Below the pieces are notes generated by a model. It made no database searches. It worked only from the letters and a program-made list of their open reading frames with translations, and was not told the DNA's origin. From Marthasterias glacialis (Eukaryota; Echinodermata; Asteroidea; Forcipulatida; Asteriidae): 64,000 nt of DNA. Positions 1 through 10,278 of this stretch are shown piece by piece; the first letter of the stretch is position 1, and each line of letters begins with the position of its first letter. Made by a program: the position numbers and the translations under genes. Location: assembly GCA_911728455.2 (NCBI GenBank), contig OU452233.1, positions 9,529,505 to 9,593,504 of the forward strand, written 5' to 3'.

Positions 1-833
1 GGGCTAGAGAGAAATTTCTCGTACCTGCAGTTAGCTGCCATAGTCCTGCATCCGAAAATCTGGTTTTCCCGGCCAGCCAGGGCCATCTTCCGCCTTGAAA
101 TCACCAGGGAGCGGGGCTGCTCCGAATGCGCTTCAAACGCCTGTCTTATGGCACTTTTGTACACGAAGCTGAAACATAGAGAAAACAAGACTTAGCAACG
201 GCTTTATCTCCCAAAGTATTGGCGGGAAACTGACAAATCTGACACGGTTAGAAAGCCCTGTTCATGGGCTTTCCGAAAATGCCGGTCTTGGGGCTGCCGG
301 ATAAACAGGAAGGATGCCAGGGACCGTGGAGTGAGGACACCCCGAGGATGTCCAGTTCATAGGCCATGCTGTGTGTACGTCAACAATAGCCAAGGCTGCT
401 ATGTGTGTGCTGGACCGAAGCCAGCTAAAAAAAACCGCCGAAAAAAGAAGTCGTCAGCGCCAAGACCAATAACTCCAGAAATACTGGGGCTAGAGAGAAA
501 TTTCTTGTACCTGCAGTTAGCTGCCATAGTCCTGCATCCAAAAATCTGGTTTTCCCGGCCAGCCAGGGCCATCTTCTGCCTTGAAATCACCAGGGAGCGG
601 GGCTGCTCCGAATGCGCTTCAAACGCCTGTCTTATGGCACTTTTGTACACGAAGCTGCAACATAGAGAAAACAAGACTTAGCAACGGCTTTATCTCCCAA
701 AGTATTGGCAGGATACTGACAAATCTGACACGGTTGGAAAGCCCTGTTCATGGGCTTTCCGAAAATGCCGGTCTTGGGGCTGCCGGATAAATAGGAAGGA
801 TGCCAGGGACCGTGGAGTGAGGACACCCCGAGG

Positions 834-2066
834 ATGTCCAGTTCATACGGCCATGCTGTGTGTACGTCAACAATAGCAAAGGCCGCTATGAGTGTGCTGG
901 ACCGAAGCCAGCTAAAAAACGCCGAAAAAAGAAGTCGGCAGCGCCAAGACCAATAACTCCAGAAATAATGGGGCTAGAGAGAAATTTCTTGTACCTGCAG
1001 TTAGCTGCCATAGTCCTGCATCCGACAATCTGGTTTTCCCGGCCAGCCAGGGCCATCTTCCGCCTTGAAATCACCAGGGAGCGGGGCTGCTCCGAATGCG
1101 CTTCAAACGCCTGTCCAATGGCACTTTTGTACACGAAGCTGCAACATAGAGAAAACAAGACTTAGCAACGGCTTTATCTCCCAAAGTATTGGCGGGAAAC
1201 TGACAAATCTGACACGGTTGGAAAGCCCTGTTCATGGGCATTCCGAAAATGCCGGTCTTGGGGCTGCCGGATAAATAGGAAGGATGCCAGGGACCGTGGA
1301 GTGAGGACACCCCGAGGATGTCCAGTTCATACGGCCATGCTGTGTGTACGTCAACAATAGCCAAGGCCGCTATGTGTATGCTGGACCGAAGCCAGCTAAA
1401 AAAAACGCCGAAAAAAGAAGTCGTCAGCGCCAAGACCAATAACTCCAGAAATACTGGGGCTAGAGAGAAATTTCTTGTACCTGCAGTTAGCTGCCATAGT
1501 CCTGCATCCGAAAATCTGGTTTTCCCGGCCAGCCAGGGCCATCTTCCGCCTTGAAATCACCAGGGAGCGGGGCTGCTCCGAATGCGCTTCAAACGCCTGT
1601 CTAAGGGCACTTTTGTACACGAAGCTGCAACATACACAAAACAAGACTTAGCAACGGCTTTATCTCCCAAAGTATTGGCGGGAAACTGACAAATCGGACA
1701 CGGTTGGAAAGCCCTGTTCATGGGCTTTCCGAAAATGCCGGTCTTGGGGCTGCCGGATAAATAGGAAGGATGCCAGGGACCGTGGAGTGAGGACACCCCG
1801 AGGATGTCCAGTTCATACGGCCATGCTGTGTGTACGTCAACAATAGCAAAGGCCGCTATGAGTGTGCTGGACCGAAGCCAGCTTAAAAAACTTAGAAAAA
1901 AGAAGTCGTCAGCGCCAAGACCAGTAACCCCAGAAATAATGGGACTAGAGAGAAATTTCTCTCAACAATAGCAAAGGCCGCTATGAGTGTGCTGGACCGA
2001 AGCCAGCTAAAAAAAACGCCGAAAAAAGAAGTCGGCAGCGCCAAGACCAATAACTCCAGAAATACT
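834..2066. repeat. Deletion-unit module, copy 1
   Basis: The module has three parts in fixed order: a monomer with a short A6-CGCCG tract and CTGTCCAATGG (834), a monomer with TGTATGCTGG, CTGTCTAAGGG and ACATACACAAAAC (1318), and a monomer with AGCTTAAAAAACTTAG (1804) that runs into a 126-bp deletion unit (1941-2066). The same order occurs at 5329 and 8365 and, with changes, at 26612 (last two parts only) and 34509. Shared rare variants across all three parts show the block was copied as a unit. Confidence 0.8.
1941..2066. repeat. 126-bp deletion monomer
   Basis: A monomer lacking 360 bp. Sequence runs from AGAGAGAAATTTCTC directly into TCAACAATAGC, skipping everything from GTACCTGCAG to TGTGTACG. 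The join makes a 16-bp perfect palindrome, GAGAGAAATTTCTCTC, at 1948-1963, extended from the 12-bp palindrome of normal monomers. No clear microhomology is kept at the break. Confidence 0.9.
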
Positions 2067-2561
2067 GGGGCTAGAGAGAAATTTCTCGTACCTGCAGTTA
2101 GCTGCCATAGTTCTGCATCCGACAATCTGGTTTTCCCGGCCAGCCAGGGCCATCTTCCGCCTTGAAATCACCAGGGAGCGGGGCTGCTCCGAATGCGCTT
2201 CAAACGCCTGTCTTATGGCACTTTTGTACACGAAGCTGCAACATAGAGAAAACAAGACTTAGCAACGGCTTTATCTCCCAAAGTATTGGCGGGAAACTGA
2301 CAAATCTGACACGGTTGGAAAGCCCTGTTCATGGGCTTTCCGAAAATGCCGGTCTTGGGGCTGCCGGATAAATAGGGAGGATGCCAGGGACCGTGGAGTG
2401 AGGACACCCCGAGGATGTCCAGTTCATACGGCCATGCTGTGTGTACGTCAACAGTAGCCAAGGCCGCTATGTGTGTGCTGGACCGAAGCCAGCTAAAAAA
2501 AACGCCGAAAAAAGAAGTCGGCAGCGCCAAGACCAATAACTCCAGAAATAATGGGGCTAGA

Positions 2562-2573
2562 GAGAAATTTCTC
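2562..2573. other. 12-bp perfect palindrome GAGAAATTTCTC (representative copy)
   Basis: Present at the same place in many monomers; copies with TTTCTTG keep a 10-bp core. It also reads as two inverted nGAAn units (GAA-AT-TTC), the minimal half of a heat-shock element. B-type monomers of domain III have GAATATTC, which keeps both the dyad and the nGAAnnTTCn pattern. Other variants (TTTTTTG, TTTGTTG, GGAGAAAATATTC) break it. Function is unknown. Confidence 0.6.
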
Positions 2574-2770
2574 GTACCTGCAGTTAGCTGCCATAGTCCT
2601 GCATCCGAAAATCTGGTTTTCCCGGCCAGCCAGGGCCATCTTCCGCCTTGAAATCACCAGGGAGCGGGGCTGCTCCGAATGCGCTTCAAACGCCTGTCTT
2701 ATGGCACTTTTGTACACGAAGCTGAAACATAGAGAAAACAAGACTTAGCAACGGCTTTATCTCCCAAAGT

Positions 2771-2783
2771 ATTGGCGGGAAAC
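2771..2783 (+). promoter_or_regulatory. E2F/CCAAT-like motif, one per monomer (representative copy)
   Basis: ATTGGCGGGAAAC holds an inverted CCAAT box (ATTGG) overlapping GGCGGGAAA, the known core of E2F/DP sites. Most monomers keep GGCGGGAAA. Common variants are GGCGGGATAC, which spoils the 3' end, and AATGGCGGG, which spoils the CCAAT part. With one site per 485 bp the array could bind such factors densely, but a match this short can be chance. No start site or TATA box is convincingly placed beside it. Confidence 0.25.
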
Positions 2784-2802
2784 TGACAAATCTGACACGG
2801 TT

Positions 2803-2827
2803 GGAAAGCCCTGTTCATGGGCTTTCC
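2803..2827. other. Perfect 9-bp inverted repeat with 7-nt loop (representative copy)
   Basis: GGAAAGCCC, loop TGTTCAT, then GGGCTTTCC. The stem can form on either DNA strand or in a transcript. It is present in most monomers and lies about 20 bp after the E2F/CCAAT-like motif. Frequent variants break one arm without a matching change in the other (GGGCATTCC, ATAGGCTTTCC, GAAAAGCCC), so selection on an RNA structure is not supported. Confidence 0.7.
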
Positions 2828-2900
2828 GAAAATGCCGGTCTTGGGGCTGCCGGATAAATAGGAAGGATGCCAGGGACCGTGGAGTGAGGACACCCCGAGG

Positions 2901-4843
2901 ATGTCCAGTTCATACAGCCATGCTGTGTGTACGTCAATAATAGCCAAGGCCGCTATGTGTGTGCTGGACCGAAGCCAGCTAAAAAAACCGCCGAAAAAAG
3001 AAGTCTTCAGCGCCAAGACCAATAACCCCAGAAATACTGGGGCTAGAGAGAAATTTCTTGTACCTGCAGTTAGCTGCCATAGTCCTGCATCCTAAAATCT
3101 GGTTTTCCCGGCCAGCCAGGGCCATCTTCCGCCTTGCAATTACCAGGGAGCGGGGCTGCTCCGAATGTGCTTCAAACGCCTGTCTTATGGCACTTTTGTA
3201 CACGAAGCTGCAACATAGAGAAAACAAGACTTAGCAACGGCTTTATCTCCCAAAGTATTGGCGGGAAACTGACAAGTCTGACACGGTTGGAAAGCCCTGT
3301 TCATGGGCTTTCCGAAAATGCCGGTCTTGGGGCTGCCGGATAAACAGGAAGGATGCCAGGGACCGTGGAGTGAGGACACCCCGAGGATGTCCAGTTCATA
3401 GGCCATGCTGTGTGTACGTCAACAATAGCCAAGGCTGCTATGTGTGTGCTGGACCGAAGCCAGCTAAAAAAACCGCCGAAAAAAGAAGTCGTCAGCGCCA
3501 AGACCAATAACTCCAGAAATACTGGGGCTAGAGAGAAATTTCTTGTACCTGCAGTTAGCTGCCATAGTCCTGCATCCGAAAATCTGGTTTTCCCGGCCAG
3601 CCAGGGCCATCTTCTGCCTTGAAATCACCCGGGAGCGGGGCTGCTCCGAATGCACTTCAAACGCCTGTCTTATGGCACTTTTGTACACGAAGCTGCAACA
3701 TAGAGAAAACAAGACTTAGCAACGGCTCTAACTCCCAAAGTATTGGCGGGAAACTGACAAGTCTGACACGGTTGGAAAGCCCTGTTCATGGGCTTTCCGA
3801 AAATGCCGGTCCTGGGGCTGCCGGATAAACAGGGAGGATGCCAGGGACCGTGGAGTGAGGACACCCCGAGGATGTCCAGTTCATACGGCCATGCTGTGTG
3901 TACGTCAATAATAGCCAAGGCCGCTATGTGTGTGCTGGACCGAAGCCAGCTAAAAAAACCGCCGAAAAAAGAAGTCTTCAGCGCCAAGACCAATAACCCC
4001 AGAAATACTGGGGCTAGAGAGAAATTTCTTGTACCTGCAGTTAGCTGCCATAGTCCTGCATCCTAAAATCTGGTTTTCCCGGCCAGCCAGGGCCATCTTC
4101 CGCCTTGCAATTACCAGGGAGCGGGGCTGCTCCGAATGTGCTTCAAACGCCTGTCTTATGGCACTTTTGTACACGAAGCTGCAACATAGAGAAAACAAGA
4201 CTTAGCAACGGCTTTATCTCCCAAAGTATTGGCGGGAAACTGACAAGTCTGACACGGTTGGAAAGCCCTGTTCATGGGCTTTCCGAAAATGCCGGTCTTG
4301 GGGCTGCCGGATAAACAGGAAGGATGCCAGGGACCGTGGAGTGAGGACACCCCGAGGATGTCCAGTTCATACGGCCATGCTGTGTGTACGTCAACAATAG
4401 CCACGGCTGCTATGTGTGTGCTGGACCGAAGCCAGCTAAAAAAACCGCCGAAAAAAGAAGTCGTCAGCGCCAAGACCAATAACTCCAGAAATACTGGGGC
4501 TAGAGAGAAATTTCTTGTACCTACAGTTAGCTGCCATAGTCCTGCATTCGAAAATCTGGTTTTCCTGGCCAGCCACGGCCATCTTCCGCCTTGAAATTAC
4601 CAGGGAGCGGGGCTGCTCCGAATGCGCTTCAAACGCCTGTCTTATGGCACTTTTGTACACGAAGCTGCAACATAGAGAAAACAAGACTTAGCAACGGCTC
4701 TAACTCCCAAAGTATTTGCGGGAAACTGACAAGTCTGACACGGTTGGAAAGCCTTGTTCATGGGCTTTCCGAAAATGCCAGTCTTGGGGCTGCCGGATAA
4801 TTAGGGAGGATGCCAGGGACCGTGGAGTGAGGACACCCCGAGG
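2901..4843. repeat. Two tandem copies of a ~971-bp dimer higher-order repeat
   Basis: Monomers at 2901 and 3387 form a pair that recurs at 3872 and 4358 (offset 971). The first member of each pair shares GTCAATAATAGCC, GTCTTCAGCG, ATCCTAAAATC and GCAATTACC, which are rare elsewhere. The second members share TGCTATGTG or TGCTATG-type variants but differ more: the copy at 4358 has CATACGGCC, CCACGGC and CTACAG. A third related pair lies at 10141-11083, so this dimer was present before the 4.5-9.8 kb rearrangements, or was copied across them. Confidence 0.75.
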
Positions 4844-5328
4844 ATGTCCAGTTCATACAGCCATGCTGTGTGTACGTCAACAATAGCCAAGGCCGCTATG
4901 AGTGTGCTGGACCGAAGCCAGCTAAAAAAACGCCGAAAAAAGAAGTCGTCAGCGCCAAGACCAATAACTCCAGAAATACTGAGGCTAGAGAGAAATTTCT
5001 TGTACGTACAGTTAGCTGGCATAGTCCTGCATTCGAAAATCTGGTTTTCCTGGCCAGCCAGGGCCATCTTTCGCCTTGAAATCACCAGGGAGCGGGGCTG
5101 CTCCGAATGCGCTTCAAACGCCTGTCTTATGGCACTTTTGTACACGAAGCTGCAAAATAGAGAAAACAAGACTTAGCAACGGCTTTATCTCCCAAAGTAT
5201 TGGCGGGATACTGACAAATCTGACACGGTTTGAAAGCCCTGTTCATGGGCTTTCCGAAAATGCCGGTCTTGGGGCTGCCGGATAAATAGGAAGGATGCCA
5301 GGGACGGTGGAGTGAGGACACCCCGAGG

Positions 5329-6561
5329 ATGTCCAGTTCATACGGCCATGCTGTGTGTACGTCAACAATAGCAAAGGCCGCTATGAGTGTGCTGGACCGA
5401 AGCCAGCTAAAAAACGCCGAAAAAAGAAGTCGGCAGCGCCAAGACCAATAACTCCAGAAATAATGGGGCTAGAGAGAAATTTCTTGTACCTGCAGTTAGC
5501 TGCCATAGTCCTGCATCCGACAATCTGGTTTTCCCGGCCAGCCAGGGCCATCTTCCGCCTTGAAATCACCAGGGAGCGGGGCTGCTCCGAATGCGCTTCA
5601 AACGCCTGTCCAATGGCACTTTTGTACACGAAGCTGCAACATAGAGAAAACAAGACTTAGCAACGGCTTTATCTCCCAAAGTATTGGCGGGAAACTGACA
5701 AATCTGACACGGTTGGAAAGCCCTGTTCATGGGCATTCCGAAATTGCCGGTCTTTGGGCTGCCGGATAAATAGGAAGGATGCCAGGGACCGTGGAGTGAG
5801 GACACCCCGAGGATGTCCAGTTCATACGGCCATGCTGTGTGTACGTCAACAATAGCCAAGGCCGCTATGTGTATGCTGGACCGAAGCCAGCTAAAAAAAA
5901 CGCCGAAAAAAGAAGTCGTCAGCGCCAAGACCAATAACTCCAGAAATACTGGGGCTAGAGAGAAATTTCTTGTACCTGCAGTTAGCTGCCATAGTCCTGC
6001 ATCCGAAAATCTGGTTTTCCCGGCCAGCCAGGGCCATCTTCCGCCTTGAAATCACCAGGGAGCGGGGCTGCTCCGAATGCGCTTCAAACGCCTGTCTTAT
6101 GGCACTTTTGTACACGAAGCTGCAACATAGACAAAACAAGACTTAGCAACGGCTTTATCTCCCAAAGTATTGGCGGGAAACTGACAAATCGGACACGGTT
6201 GGAAAGCCCTGTTCATGGGCTTTCCGAAAATGCCGGTCTTGGGGCTGCCGGATAAATAGGAAGGATGCCAGGGACCGTGGAGTGAGGACACCCCGAGGAT
6301 GTCCAGTTCATACGGCCATGCTGTGTGTACGTCAACAATAGCAAAGGCCGCTATGAGTGTGCTGGACCGAAGCCAGCTTAAAAAACTTAGAAAAAAGAAG
6401 TCGTCAGCGCCAAGACCAATAACCCCAGAAATAATGGGACTAGAGAGAAATTTCTCTCAACAATAGCAAAGGCCGCTATGAGTGTGCTGGACCGAAGCCA
6501 GCTAAAAAAAACGCCGAAAAAAGAAGTCGGCAGCGCCAAGACCAATAACTCCAGAAATACT
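5329..6561. repeat. Deletion-unit module, copy 2
   Basis: This copy lies 4495 bp downstream of copy 1 and has the same three parts at 5329, 5813 and 6299, with the 126-bp unit at 6436-6561. It differs from copy 1 by GAAATTGCC and CTTTGGGCTG (shared with copy 3), and in having CTTATGG in place of CTAAGGG in the middle monomer. Sharing of GAAATTGCC with copy 3 shows that copies 2 and 3 are the closer pair. Confidence 0.8.
6436..6561. repeat. 126-bp deletion monomer
   Basis: Same 360-bp deletion and same junction as the unit at 1941, with the 16-bp palindrome intact. The deletion is therefore shared by descent rather than repeated. Confidence 0.9.
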
Positions 6562-6909
6562 GGGGCTAGAGAGAAATTTCTCGTACCTGCAGTTAGCTGC
6601 CATAGTCCTGCATCCGACAATCTGGTTTTCCCGGCCAGCCAGGGCCATCTTCCGCCTTGAAATCACCAGGGAGCGGGGCTGCTCCGAATGCGCTTCAAAC
6701 GCCTGTCTTATGGCACTTTTGTACACGAAGCTGCAACATAGAGAAAACAAGACTTAGCAACGGCTCTAACTCCCAAAGTATTTGCGGGAAACTGACAAGT
6801 CTGACACGGTTGGAAAGCCCTGTTCATGGGCTTTCCGAAAATGCCAGTCTTGGGGCTGCCGGATAATTAGGGAGGATGCCAGGGACCGTGGAGTGAGGAC
6901 ACCCCGAGG

Positions 6910-8364
6910 ATGTCCAGTTCATACAGCCATGCTGTGTGTACGTCAACAATAGCCAAGGCCGCTATGAGTGTGCTGGACCGAAGCCAGCTAAAAAAACGCC
7001 GAAAAAAGAAGTCGTCAGCGCCAAGACCAATAACTCCAGAAATACTGGGGCTAGAGAGAAATTTCTTGTACGTACAGTTAGCTGCCATAGTCCTGCATTC
7101 GAAAATCTGGTTTTCCTGGCCAGCCACGGCCATCTTCCGCCTTGAAATTACCAGGGAGCGGGGCTGCTCCGAATGCGCTTCAAACGCCTGTCTTATGGCA
7201 CTTTTGTACACGAAGCTGCAACATAGAGAAAACAAGACTTAGCAACGGCTCTAACTCCCAAAGTATTTGCGGGAAACTGACAAGTCTGACACGGTTGGAA
7301 AGCCTTGTTCATGGGCTTTCCGAAAATGCCAGTCTTGGGGCTGCCGGATAATTAGGGAGGATGCCAGGGACCGTGGAGTGAGGACACCCCGAGGATGTCC
7401 AGTTCATACAGCCATGCTGTGTGTACGTCAACAATAGCCAAGGCCGCTATGAGTGTGCTGGACCGAAGCCAGCTAAAAAAACGCCGAAAAAAGAAGTCGT
7501 CAGCGCCAAGACCAATAACTCCAGAAATACTGAGGCTAGAGAGAAATTTCTTGTACGTACAGTTAGCTGGCATAGTCCTGCATTCGAAAATCTGGTTTTC
7601 CTGGCCAGCCAGGGCCATCTTTCGCCTTGAAATTACCAGGGAGCGGGGCTGCTCCGAATGCGCTTCAAACGCCTGTCTTATGGCACTTTTGTACACGAAG
7701 CTGCAACATAGAGAAAACAAGACTTAGCAACGGCTCTAACTCCCAAAGTATTTGCGGGAAACTGACAAGTCTGACACGGTTGGAAAGCCTTGTTCATGGG
7801 CTTTCCGAAAATGCCAGTCTTGGGGCTGCCGGATAATTAGGGAGGATGCCAGGGACCGTGGAGTGAGGACACCCCGAGGATGTCCAGTTCATACAGCCAT
7901 GCTGTGTGTACGTCAACAATAGCCAAGGCCGCTATGAGTGTGCTGGACCGAAGCCAGCTAAAAAAACGCCGAAAAAAGAAGTCGTCAGCGCCAAGACCAA
8001 TAACTCCAGAAATACTGAGGCTAGAGAGAAATTTCTTGTACGTACAGTTAGCTGGCATAGTCCTGCATTCGAAAATCTGGTTTTCCTGGCCAGCCAGGGC
8101 CATCTTTCGCCTTGAAATCACCAGGGAGCGGGGCTGCTCCGAATGCGCTTCAAACGCCTGTCTTATGGCACTTTTGTACACGAAGCTGCAACATAGAGAA
8201 AACAAGACTTAGCAACGGCTTTATCTCCCAAAGTATTGGCGGGATACTGACAAATCTGACACGGTTTGAAAGCCCTGTTCATGGGCTTTCCGAAAATGCC
8301 GGTCTTGGGGCTGCCGGATAAATAGGAAGGATGCCAGGGACGGTGGAGTGAGGACACCCCGAGG
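6910..8364. repeat. Three tandem near-identical monomers
   Basis: Monomers at 6910, 7395 and 7880, each exactly 485 bp, share CATACAGCC, GTACGTACAG, CATTCGAAAATC and TTCCTGGCC. The last two also share ACTGAGGC and GCTGGCATAG, which the first lacks. The monomer at 4844 is the 3036-bp partner of the one at 7880. This is the simplest form of local monomer amplification in the window. Confidence 0.75.
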
Positions 8365-9597
8365 ATGTCCAGTTCATACGGCCATGCTGTGTGTACGTCA
8401 ACAATAGCAAAGGCCGCTATGAGTGTGCTGGACCGAAGCCAGCTAAAAAACGCCGAAAAAAGAAGTCGGCAGCGCCAAGACCAATAACTCCAGAAATAAT
8501 GGGGCTAGAGAGAAATTTCTTGTACCTGCAGTTAGCTGCCATAGTCCTGCATCCGACAATCTGGTTTTCCCGGCCAGCCAGGGCCATCTTCCGCCTTGAA
8601 ATCACCAGGGAGCGGGGCTGCTCCGAATGCGCTTCAAACGCCTGTCCAATGGCACTTTTGTACACGAAGCTGCAACATAGAGAAAACAAGACTTAGCAAC
8701 GGCTTTATCTCCCAAAGTATTGGCGGGAAACTGACAAATCTGACACGGTTGGAAAGCCCTGTTCATGGGCATTCCGAAATTGCCGGTCTTTGGGCTGCCG
8801 GATAAATAGGAAGGATGCCAGGGACCGTGGAGTGAGGACACCCCGAGGATGTCCAGTTCATACGGCCATGCTGTGTGTACGTCAACAATAGCCAAGGCCG
8901 CTATGTGTATGCTGGACCGAAGCCAGCTAAAAAAAACGCCGAAAAAAGAAGTCGTCAGCGCCAAGACCAATAACTCCAGAAATACTGGGGCTAGAGAGAA
9001 ATTTCTTGTACCTGCAGTTAGCTGCCATAGTCCTGCATCCGAAAATCTGGTTTTCCCGGCCAGCCAGGGCCATCTTCCGCCTTGAAATCACCAGGGAGCG
9101 GGGCTGCTCCGAATGCGCTTCAAACGCCTGTCTAAGGGCACTTTTGTACACGAAGCTGCAACATAGACAAAACAAGACTTAGCAACGGCTTTATCTCCCA
9201 AAGTATTGGTGGGAAACTGACAAATCAGACACGGTTGGAAAGCCCTGTTCATGGGCTTTCCGAAAATGCCGGTCTTGGGGCTGCCGGATAAATAGGAAGG
9301 ATGCCAGGGACCGTGGAGTGAGGACACCCCGAGGATGTCCAGTTCATACGGCCATGCTGTGTGTACGTCAACAATAGCAAAGGCCGCTATGAGTGTGCTG
9401 GACCGAAGCCAGCTTAAAAAACTTAGAAAAAAGAAGTCGTCAGCGCCAAGACCAATAACCCCAGAAATAATGGGACTAGAGAGAAATTTCTCTCAACAAT
9501 AGCAAAGGCCGCTATGAGTGTGCTGGACCGAAGCCAGCTAAAAAAAACGCCGAAAAAAGAAGTCGGCAGCGCCAAGACCAATAACTCCAGAAATACT
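8365..9597. repeat. Deletion-unit module, copy 3
   Basis: This copy lies 3036 bp downstream of copy 2, with parts at 8365, 8849 and 9335 and the 126-bp unit at 9472-9597. It carries GAAATTGCC and CTTTGGGCTG like copy 2, but CTAAGGG like copy 1, so it is a mosaic of the two. It is followed by a chimaeric unit rather than by a normal monomer. Confidence 0.8.
9472..9597. repeat. 126-bp deletion monomer
   Basis: Same junction (TTTCTCTCAACAATAG) as at 1941 and 6436. It is the last regular unit before the chimaeric monomer that begins at 9598. Confidence 0.9.
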
Positions 9598-10278
9598 GGG
9601 GCTAGAGAGAAATTTCTCGTACCTGCAGTTAGCTGCCATAGTCCTGCATCCGACAATCTTGTTTTCCCGGCCAGCCAGGGCCATCTTCCGCCTTGAAATC
9701 ACCAGGGAGCGGGGCTGCTCCGAATGCGCTTCAAACGCCTGTCTTATGGCACTTTTGTACACGAAGCTGCAACATAGAGAAAACAAGACTTAGCAACGGC
9801 TCTAACTCCCAAAGTATTGACAGTTAGCTGCCATAGTCTTGCATCCGAAAATCTGGTTTTCTCGGCCAGCCAGGGCCATCTTCCGCCTTGAAATCACCAG
9901 GGAGCGGGGCTGCTCCGAATGCGCTTCAAACGCCTGTCTTATGGCACTTTTGTACACGAAGCTGAAACATAGAGAAAACAAGACTTAGCAACGGCTTTAT
10001 CTCCCAAAGTATTGGCGGGAAACTGACAAATCTGACACGGTTGGAAAGCCCTGTTCATGGGCTTTCCGAAAATGCCGGTCTTGGGGCTGCCGGATAAATA
10101 GGAAGGATGCCAGGGACCGTGGAGTGAGGACACCCCGAGGATGTCCAGTTCATACGGCCATGCTGTGTGTACGTCAATAAGAGCCAAGGCCGCTATGTGT
10201 GTGCTGGACCGAAGCCAGCTAAAAAAACCGCCGAAAAAAGAAGTCTTCAGCGCCAAGACCAATAACCCCAGAAATACT
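9598..10278. repeat. Chimaeric 681-bp unit with out-of-register junction
   Basis: From the GGGGCTAG point at 9598 the unit proceeds normally to AAAGTATTG (9819), then restarts at ACAGTTAGCTGCC, a point about 30 bp into a monomer measured from GGGGCTAG. It then completes a full monomer to 10278. About 196 bp of sequence is thus present twice in different copies. Outside the plain deletion units this is the only break in monomer phase I found. Confidence 0.85.

Larger units (their letters stand above)
2415..2900 (+). repeat. Representative full-length satellite monomer (486 bp)
   Basis: This copy is used to place landmarks. In order it holds the ATGTCCAGTT landmark (2415), a GTACGTCAACA segment, the purine-rich A8-CGCCG-A6 tract around 2497-2516, a 12-bp palindrome GAGAAATTTCTC (2562-2573), a PstI-type CTGCAG site (2578-2583), a GC-rich middle with GGAGCGGGGCTGCTCCG (2661-2677), the E2F/CCAAT-like ATTGGCGGGAAAC (2771-2783), a perfect 9-bp inverted repeat (2803-2827), and a GATAAATAGG segment near the end. 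GC is about 51% in a neighbouring copy counted by hand. No strong internal sub-repeat is visible beyond short 8-bp similarities such as GGGGCTGC, so the 485-bp unit is not obviously built from shorter repeats. Confidence 0.9.
4500..6783. repeat. Segmental duplication, left copy (offset 3036 bp)
   Basis: From roughly 4500 the sequence matches that 3036 bp downstream, including GGATAATTAGGG, CATACAGCC, GTACGTACAG, TTTGAAAGCCC, GGGACGGTGG, GAAATTGCC and the 126-bp unit. The match ends near 6783, where this copy continues normally (AAGTATTTGCGGG) while the partner jumps to another monomer position. The left boundary is approximate. Confidence 0.7.
7536..9819. repeat. Segmental duplication, right copy (offset 3036 bp)
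   Basis: Partner of the 4500-6783 block. Its right end is sharp: at 9819/9820 AAAGTATTG joins ACAGTTAGCTGCC, which is out of monomer register. The offset of 3036 bp equals six monomers plus one 126-bp unit. Confidence 0.7.

Noticed and set aside
2663-2680. CENP-B-box-like sequence on the minus strand (TTCGGAGCAGCCCCG)
   Set aside because: It matches TTCG, the central A and part of the last block, but has CCCG where CGGG is needed. Seven of nine core positions in a GC-rich repeat is close to chance.
2780-2830. RNA polymerase III box B-like GGTTGGAAAGCCC, suggesting tRNA origin
   Set aside because: It departs from GGTTCGANNCC at key positions. No box A at the right distance and no cloverleaf could be drawn.
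2845-2860. TATA-like GATAAATAGG in each monomer
   Set aside because: One mismatch to a TATA box is expected by chance. Variants GGTAAATAGG, GATAATTAGG and GACAAATAGG are common, and no initiator or open frame is placed consistently downstream.
2400-2900. Hammerhead ribozyme core, as in some animal satellites
   Set aside because: No CTGATGAG-type core with a matching GAAA and cleavage site was found on either strand; CTGACAAATCTGAC does not fit.
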